Positions 7,106 through 10,406 of a stretch of 10,406 nt of DNA are shown here, one piece after another. Below the pieces are notes generated by a model that saw only the letters and a program-made list of their open reading frames with translations, was not told the origin of the DNA and searched no databases. The translations under genes and the position numbers were made by a program. The first letter of the stretch is position 1, and the number at the start of each line of letters is the position of its first letter. Source of the DNA: JARRRD01 sp046706685 (GTDB lineage Bacteria > Nitrospirota > Thermodesulfovibrionia > Thermodesulfovibrionales > UBA6898); contig JBJKPE010000110.1 in assembly GCA_046706685.1 (NCBI GenBank), forward strand, positions 1 through 10,406, read 5' to 3'.

Positions 7106-7423
7106 ATGGCAAAAGTCTTGGGGGAAACCGGCCGCTATGTTTCTGAGCAGTCCACGAAGAAATTCCACAGGATTTTCCTGCTTCTTTATCTTTTTGGCAT
7201 CGGCCTTGGTTTTGCCATAGGCTACATAATCGGCGCGAGAAAGAACTACGTCACATTGCTTTTCCTGCTTACCCTGCCTCTTGTCTGGAAATACCTGTTG
7301 TTAGTGCCGGTTGAAAAGAACCGCAGTTGGCGAGCCGAAGATGGCGGCCGTGGCTTCTCTCTTGTTCCTTCTTCCCTCTCTGCCAATATAAGTGAGACAG
7401 TGATCCTAAATAGTTTAATGTAG
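7106..7423 (+). CDS. Two-helix membrane protein, broken by the IS (possible NERD-domain start)
   Basis: The frame begins directly after the stop codon of the previous gene. Residues 23-43 and 48-68 are strongly hydrophobic and form a membrane hairpin. Then comes NRSWRAEDGG (72-81). In NERD (nuclease-related domain) membrane proteins a W..GAEGE..VA..L..LP stretch follows the helices. Here the frame reads WRAEDGG, and a neighbouring frame continues AAVASLLFLLPSLP (7344-7385), which completes that pattern if a frameshift lies near 7341. The gene then meets the left end of the IS near 7393, so the last 10 residues of this frame are IS sequence. The native C-terminus is missing from the window. 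I treat it as a disrupted gene; the NERD reading is tentative. Confidence 0.6.
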   Translation: MAKVLGETGRYVSEQSTKKFHRIFLLLYLFGIGLGFAIGYIIGARKNYVTLLFLLTLPLVWKYLLLVPVEKNRSWRAEDGGRGFSLVPSSLSANISETVILNSLM

Positions 7424-8235
7424 AAGGGCGAGGAAGGAACAGGGTCATGGACTCGATAATAGAAGCAGATGCGGAGGTTGAAGTGACAGGGAAGGCAGAG
7501 CGGCGTCGGTTCAGCGCGGAGTACAAGAAGAAGATACTGAAGGCTGCAGATACATGCCGGTTGCCGGGAGAACTTGGTGAGTTATTGCGGAAGGAGGGGC
7601 TATATTCCTCCAATCTGACATCGTGGCGAGCGGCACAGGAGCGTGGGGAACTCGCCGGGCTATCCCCGAAGAAGCGTGGGCCGAAGGCATCGGTCAAGGA
7701 TGCTCGTGATCGGAGGATTGCGGAACTTGAGCGGGAGTCCAAGCGATGGAAAGCGCGCGCTGAGCGGGCCGAGGCACTGGTTGATCTCCAAAAAAAAGTT
7801 TCGGAAATCCTGGGGATCGCCCTGCCGGAGTCGGAAGGAAAGAAGTAATGCGCACTATATCTGAGATGGGGCCTCGGGTGGGTGTGGCTCCGACATGTGC
7901 TGCCATGGGGGTTCCTCGTTCCACTTACTATCGGCACCAAAGCCTTCGACCCCCAAAGGCGGGTCGGCCCACTCCGGCCAGAGCTCTTTCCCCGGTTGAG
8001 CGGCAGGAGGTCCTCTCTGTGCTTCACGATCCGCAGTTTGTAGACGAGGCTCCGGGACACGTCTACGCCAGACTGCTTGATGAAGGCCGGTATTTGTGTT
8101 CGGAGCGAACGATGTACCGTATACTTGCGGATAATGCCGAGGTACGGGAGCGGAGAAATCAACTGCGGCACCCGGTCTACCACAAACCCGAGCTGTTGGC
8201 AACGGCTCCCAACCAGGTGTGGTCTTGGGACATTA
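7393..8235 (+). mobile_element. IS3-family insertion sequence, 5' part (interrupted by the intron)
   Basis: The orfA-orfB pair with the IS3-type domain order defines the element. The left end is probably TGAGACAGTGATCC beginning at 7393: it opens with TG as IS3 ends do, and lies where the membrane gene loses sense. The exact end cannot be proved, because the right inverted repeat lies beyond the window. The element is split at 8235/8236 by the group II intron. Confidence 0.65.
7447..7848 (+). CDS. IS3-family transposase OrfA
   Basis: This 133-aa protein is the DNA-binding subunit of the transposase. RRRFSAEYKKKILKAAD (18-34) opens a helix-turn-helix that runs to the SNLTSWR segment (about 55-62) and would bind the IS ends. 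Residues 95-125 (RRIAELERE...VDLQKKVSEIL) form a coiled coil with heptad hydrophobics for oligomerisation with OrfB. The ribosome site AGGAAGGA (7431-7438) lies eight bases before the ATG. Its stop overlaps the orfB start as TAATG (7846-7850), so orfB depends on reinitiation or a frame change, as usual in this family. Confidence 0.9.
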   Translation: MDSIIEADAEVEVTGKAERRRFSAEYKKKILKAADTCRLPGELGELLRKEGLYSSNLTSWRAAQERGELAGLSPKKRGPKASVKDARDRRIAELERESKRWKARAERAEALVDLQKKVSEILGIALPESEGKK

Positions 8236-8246
8236 GTGCGCCATGA
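7848..8246 (+). CDS. IS3-family transposase OrfB, 5' exon (split by group II intron)
   Basis: The frame encodes the first 129 or so residues of the catalytic subunit. Residues 48-103 form the HTH_21-type region (LSPVERQEVLSVL...SERTMYRILADN). PNQVWSWDI (121-129) is the start of the DDE integrase core, with D128 the first catalytic aspartate. The real exon ends at 8235, in the codon after Ile129; the last two residues and the stop at 8244 are intron sequence. A complete OrfB needs another 150 or so residues with the second D and the E. Without splicing the product is inactive; if the intron splices and the 3' exon follows the window, a complete transposase could be made. Confidence 0.85.
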   Translation: MRTISEMGPRVGVAPTCAAMGVPRSTYYRHQSLRPPKAGRPTPARALSPVERQEVLSVLHDPQFVDEAPGHVYARLLDEGRYLCSERTMYRILADNAEVRERRNQLRHPVYHKPELLATAPNQVWSWDISAP

Positions 8247-8803
8247 CGGCATGGTGATTATTCATGCCTGCCTGCTGGTTTTTGATCGGCAACTGCAATG
8301 TTGCCCCGTTCGGTGGAGGAGATCGGGCGGAAGGGGATCGCAAAGTTCTGCCGGGTTCCGACGGTGGGATGTCATAAGCAGAGCGATCTTAACTGTACCG
8401 GGTGCAAACCATCAATTGCATGCCGGGCTACCACAGAGTCTATGGTAAGACAACGAATTGTGCGACAGAAGCCTCTGTACTTAGTGGACGACCTCTCAAA
8501 GGCAGGATGGTGCGGAGAGGATTGCGGACTGAACCGGTTGGACTTTATGTTTCCTTCTGGTAGATACGAAACTACAATGTATCTGGAGATAGACTACTCC
8601 TCGTATGCTATCTCCCGGAGCCGCCAGGGGTAGAGCACGGTACCTACGGACTTAAGATTGGAAACCGGAACATGGGAACCGCAAGCACCCGCCTGTTACG
8701 GAAAACAGGCTATCCGAGGAGACCGGGGAAGGATGCGTTGCGGGGCGGAATCCTCGTAGTAGTCGGAGGATGAGAAAGTCATTCACATGGCGAAGGAGGA
8801 TAG
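8236..8803 (+). ncRNA. Group II intron domains I to III and start of domain IV
   Basis: These 568 bases carry no convincing protein frame. They are rich in short stems and purine-rich junctions, and include GTAGTAGTCGG (8756-8766), GAGAAAGTCATTC and ACATGGCGAAGG, in the style of domain III and the domain IV base of bacterial introns. Domain I must contain the exon-binding sites that pair with the end of the 5' exon (GGGACATTA). GATGTC at 8368-8373 can pair with GACATT, one pair being G-U, but its placement is uncertain and I do not assign it. Confidence 0.7.
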
Positions 8804-10324
8804 GTGATCGATAGGATTTCGAAGCCGGAGGAACAATCCGTGGACTCGGATTATCAGGCCGACAAGGCCTGGCTCCTCAACGTGCAGAGGAAACTATATC
8901 AGTGGAGTCTGGAAAACCCCGAAGGACAATACCGGGATTTGTGGAATCGGGTAACTAATGCACATAATCTGCGGTATGCCTGGCGAACGGTTGCCACAAA
9001 CAAAGGCAAACGAACACCTGGTATCGACGGGGAAACGGTAAGGAGTATCCAGCAAAAATGGGGAGAAGCTAAGTTTCTGGAAGGACTCCGGCAGGAACTG
9101 CATGATCGCAGCTTTACGCCGAGCCCTTCAAGACGCAAGCTAATTCCAAAACCTGGAAGACCGGGGGAATTCCGACCCTTGGGCATACCTACCGTAAAAG
9201 ATCGCGTAGTGCAATGCGCGATCAAGCAGATCATGGAGCCGTTGTTTGAAGCACGTTTTTGGCACGTATCGTACGGATTCAGGCCGGGCAGAGGCTGTCA
9301 TGGTGCTCTGGAGCATATCCGGATGGCAATACGACCAAAGGCAAAGGCAGAAGACGGAAAGCGTCATGCAATGCCATACCAATGGGTTATTGAGGGTGAT
9401 ATTAAAGGATGCTTTGATAACATTGACCATCATCATCTGATGGATCGGGTGCGACAGCGTGTCGGAGACCGGAAGATGAACCGTACGATCGTGCAATTCT
9501 TGAAGGCGGGGGTATTGTCGGAAGAGCAGTTTATTCGCACGGAATCCGGCACTCCGCAGGGCGGAATTATTTCACCGTTGCTCGCTAATATTGCGCTCAG
9601 CGTGATTGAGGAGAGATATGAACGGTGGGTAAATCATCAGCAAAAACTGCGGGCTCATCGTTCATGCGATGGGATAACGGCAGCTATGCGCATCCGCATG
9701 TCAGACAGAAAAGCCGGTCGCCCTGTATTCTTCCCAATCCGTTATGCGGACGACTTCATTGTTTTAACATCCGGAACCTTTGAAGATGCCTGCAAGGAAA
9801 AGCAGTCATTGGAAGGATTTCTGAAAGACAATGCCGGTCTTACGCTATCACCCGCGAAAACTCATGTTACCGCGGTAGAGGACGGTTTTAACTTCCTCGG
9901 GCATCGTGTGCGCATGCGATGGGATGACCGATATGGATTTACACCCCGCATCGAAATTCCCAAAGCAAAACTGCTTGATATTCGATATCGCATTAAGCGA
10001 ATCACATCGAGGAGAAATGTTCTTCTGTCGCTTCATGCGATAATCCGTACGATCAATCCTATTCTACGAGGATGGGGCAATTTTTACCGCTTCTGTACTG
10101 GAGCAAAACGCGTACTGAACAGCCTTGACTGGTATGTACGTGACAGACTCTGGCGATGGATGCAGAAGAAGCACCCTAATGCTGGGGCGCACGATTTAGA
10201 GCGACTCTGCATATCGAGAAAATCCTTACTGTTTCACGCAGGACAGTTGAGGGTTCAAAGATTCCAACGTGGATGGATGCACACACCAGACTACGCAGTA
10301 ATCACTGGAGAGCCGGAGGCATAA
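8804..10324 (+). CDS. Group II intron reverse transcriptase/maturase, no HNH domain
   Basis: This 506-aa intron-encoded protein helps its intron RNA fold and copies it into DNA. Translation starts at GTG 8804, five bases after the strong site AAGGAGG (8793-8799). The fingers-palm reverse transcriptase spans about 60-365: TPGIDGETV (71-79), RPLGIPT (124-130), EGDIKGCFDNIDH with D199, GTPQGG (249-254), and YADD (314-317) with D316 and D317. The thumb or X maturase domain covers about 366-470, including INPILRGWGNFYRF. A short basic tail follows. No HNH endonuclease with its cysteine pairs is present, so the enzyme probably primes on nascent strands rather than nicking the second strand. The stop codon lies inside the domain V sequence. 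It is not a retron or DGR enzyme. Confidence 0.93.
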   Translation: MIDRISKPEEQSVDSDYQADKAWLLNVQRKLYQWSLENPEGQYRDLWNRVTNAHNLRYAWRTVATNKGKRTPGIDGETVRSIQQKWGEAKFLEGLRQELHDRSFTPSPSRRKLIPKPGRPGEFRPLGIPTVKDRVVQCAIKQIMEPLFEARFWHVSYGFRPGRGCHGALEHIRMAIRPKAKAEDGKRHAMPYQWVIEGDIKGCFDNIDHHHLMDRVRQRVGDRKMNRTIVQFLKAGVLSEEQFIRTESGTPQGGIISPLLANIALSVIEERYERWVNHQQKLRAHRSCDGITAAMRIRMSDRKAGRPVFFPIRYADDFIVLTSGTFEDACKEKQSLEGFLKDNAGLTLSPAKTHVTAVEDGFNFLGHRVRMRWDDRYGFTPRIEIPKAKLLDIRYRIKRITSRRNVLLSLHAIIRTINPILRGWGNFYRFCTGAKRVLNSLDWYVRDRLWRWMQKKHPNAGAHDLERLCISRKSLLFHAGQLRVQRFQRGWMHTPDYAVITGEPEA

Positions 10325-10345
10325 CGAAAGGTGCATATCCGGTTC
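10310..10345 (+). other. Group II intron domain V (catalytic hairpin)
   Basis: GAGCCGGA (10310-10317) pairs with TCCGGTTC (10338-10345) over eight base pairs with one G-U. A small bulge, an upper stem GCA/TGC and a GAAA loop complete the shape. AGC at 10311-10313 is the conserved catalytic triad that binds the metal ions. The maturase stop codon TAA (10322-10324) lies in the upper part of this hairpin. Confidence 0.85.
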
Positions 10346-10346
10346 G

Positions 10347-10406
10347 GAGAGAGGTCAGAGAAGACCGACGGTCCAACATCGCACGGCGTCTCTGACCTAC
10401 TTTTAC
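10347..10406 (+). other. Group II intron domain VI with branch-point A10399 and 3' splice site
   Basis: AGGTCAGAGA (10352-10361) and TCTCTGACCT (10389-10398) form a perfect 10-bp stem. A10399 is unpaired, while C10400 to T10404 can pair with bases 10347-10351 below it (G-C, A-T and G-U pairs). A bulged A eight bases from the end is the classic lariat branch point. The final AC at 10405-10406 fits the AY rule for the 3' end. Confidence 0.83.

Larger units (their letters stand above)
8236..10406 (+). mobile_element. Group II intron, complete (2171 bp)
   Basis: The 5' end GTGCG (8236-8240) is the group II consensus GUGYG and comes exactly where orfB loses its frame. A maturase frame sits in domain IV. 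Domain V (10310-10345) and domain VI (10347-10406) are well formed, and the 3' end CTACTTTTAC resembles the CTACTTCAC end of the Lactococcus intron Ll.LtrB. The 5' exon ends CTTGGGACATTA. The intron is self-splicing RNA and a retroelement that homes into DNA by target-primed reverse transcription. Splicing would restore the transposase codon A|xx after Ile129. The predicted 3' splice site is the last base of the window. Confidence 0.88.

Noticed and set aside
7305..7321. CCGGTTGAAAAGAACCG hairpin as a terminator or IS end
   Set aside because: It has no T tract and lies inside the membrane gene frame. The family-like protein pattern continues past it, so it is neither.
7269..8252. 327-codon open frame on the minus strand
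   Set aside because: It lies antisense to orfA and orfB, which have clear family motifs, and its translation is low-complexity Ser/Arg/Pro-rich, typical of a shadow frame.
8077..8633. Two open frames of 123 and 111 codons downstream of orfB
   Set aside because: They lie mostly in the structured RNA of intron domain I, overlap each other in different frames and have no start signals or domains.
8804..10324. Retron or diversity-generating reverse transcriptase
   Set aside because: The X/thumb maturase region, the GTGCG 5' end, and domains V and VI identify a group II intron. No msr/msd or template/variable repeat was seen.
1..10406. CRISPR array
   Set aside because: No regularly spaced direct repeats were found; the repeats present are inverted or paired target duplications.

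Overview
The window is accessory DNA from a mid-GC bacterium, probably an environmental Gram-negative. The sequence has no housekeeping protein that would fix the phylum; Nitrospirota or Desulfobacterota is only a guess from gene style. It reads as a defence island downstream of a tRNA-Val gene, eroded and invaded by several mobile elements. All supported genes are on the + strand.

Layout. 1-162: promoter, tRNA-Val(GAC) and a rho-independent terminator. 245-449: a 189-bp MITE-like element with 20-bp terminal inverted repeats (19/20 identical) inside a perfect 8-bp duplication. 461-2422: a two-gene AbiE-type (type IV) toxin-antitoxin operon. The antitoxin has a winged helix plus a PD-(D/E)XK-like domain, and a three-half-site operator overlaps both its -10 box and its start codon. 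2426-2625: an extended -10 promoter and the C-terminal stub of an S24/LexA-like repressor. 2665-5748: a full-length Eco57I-like type IIG restriction-modification enzyme (1027 aa, nuclease, methylase and specificity domains in one chain). 5773-5996: a frameshifted N-terminal scrap that resembles McrB-like AAA ATPases. 5981-7423: an unrecognised 374-aa protein with a C-terminal membrane segment, followed without a gap by a two-helix membrane protein that breaks off where a NERD-type nuclease domain seems to begin.

That last gene is cut by an IS3-family insertion sequence (from about 7393, orfA and orfB). The IS is itself split by a group II intron. The intron starts with GTGCG at 8236, next to the codon for the first catalytic Asp of the transposase. 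It encodes a reverse transcriptase/maturase without an HNH endonuclease domain, has clear domains V and VI with a bulged branch-point A at 10399, and ends in CTACTTTTAC exactly at the last base of the window. The second half of orfB should therefore lie just outside.

How the parts fit: toxin-antitoxin, restriction-modification and a possible membrane-anchored module would act against phage or plasmids. The stub of an S24 regulator and the McrB-like scrap show that more was once present. The nested order is gene, then IS3, then group II intron, which gives a relative history of insertions. The best candidate for an undescribed system is the 5981-7423 pair.
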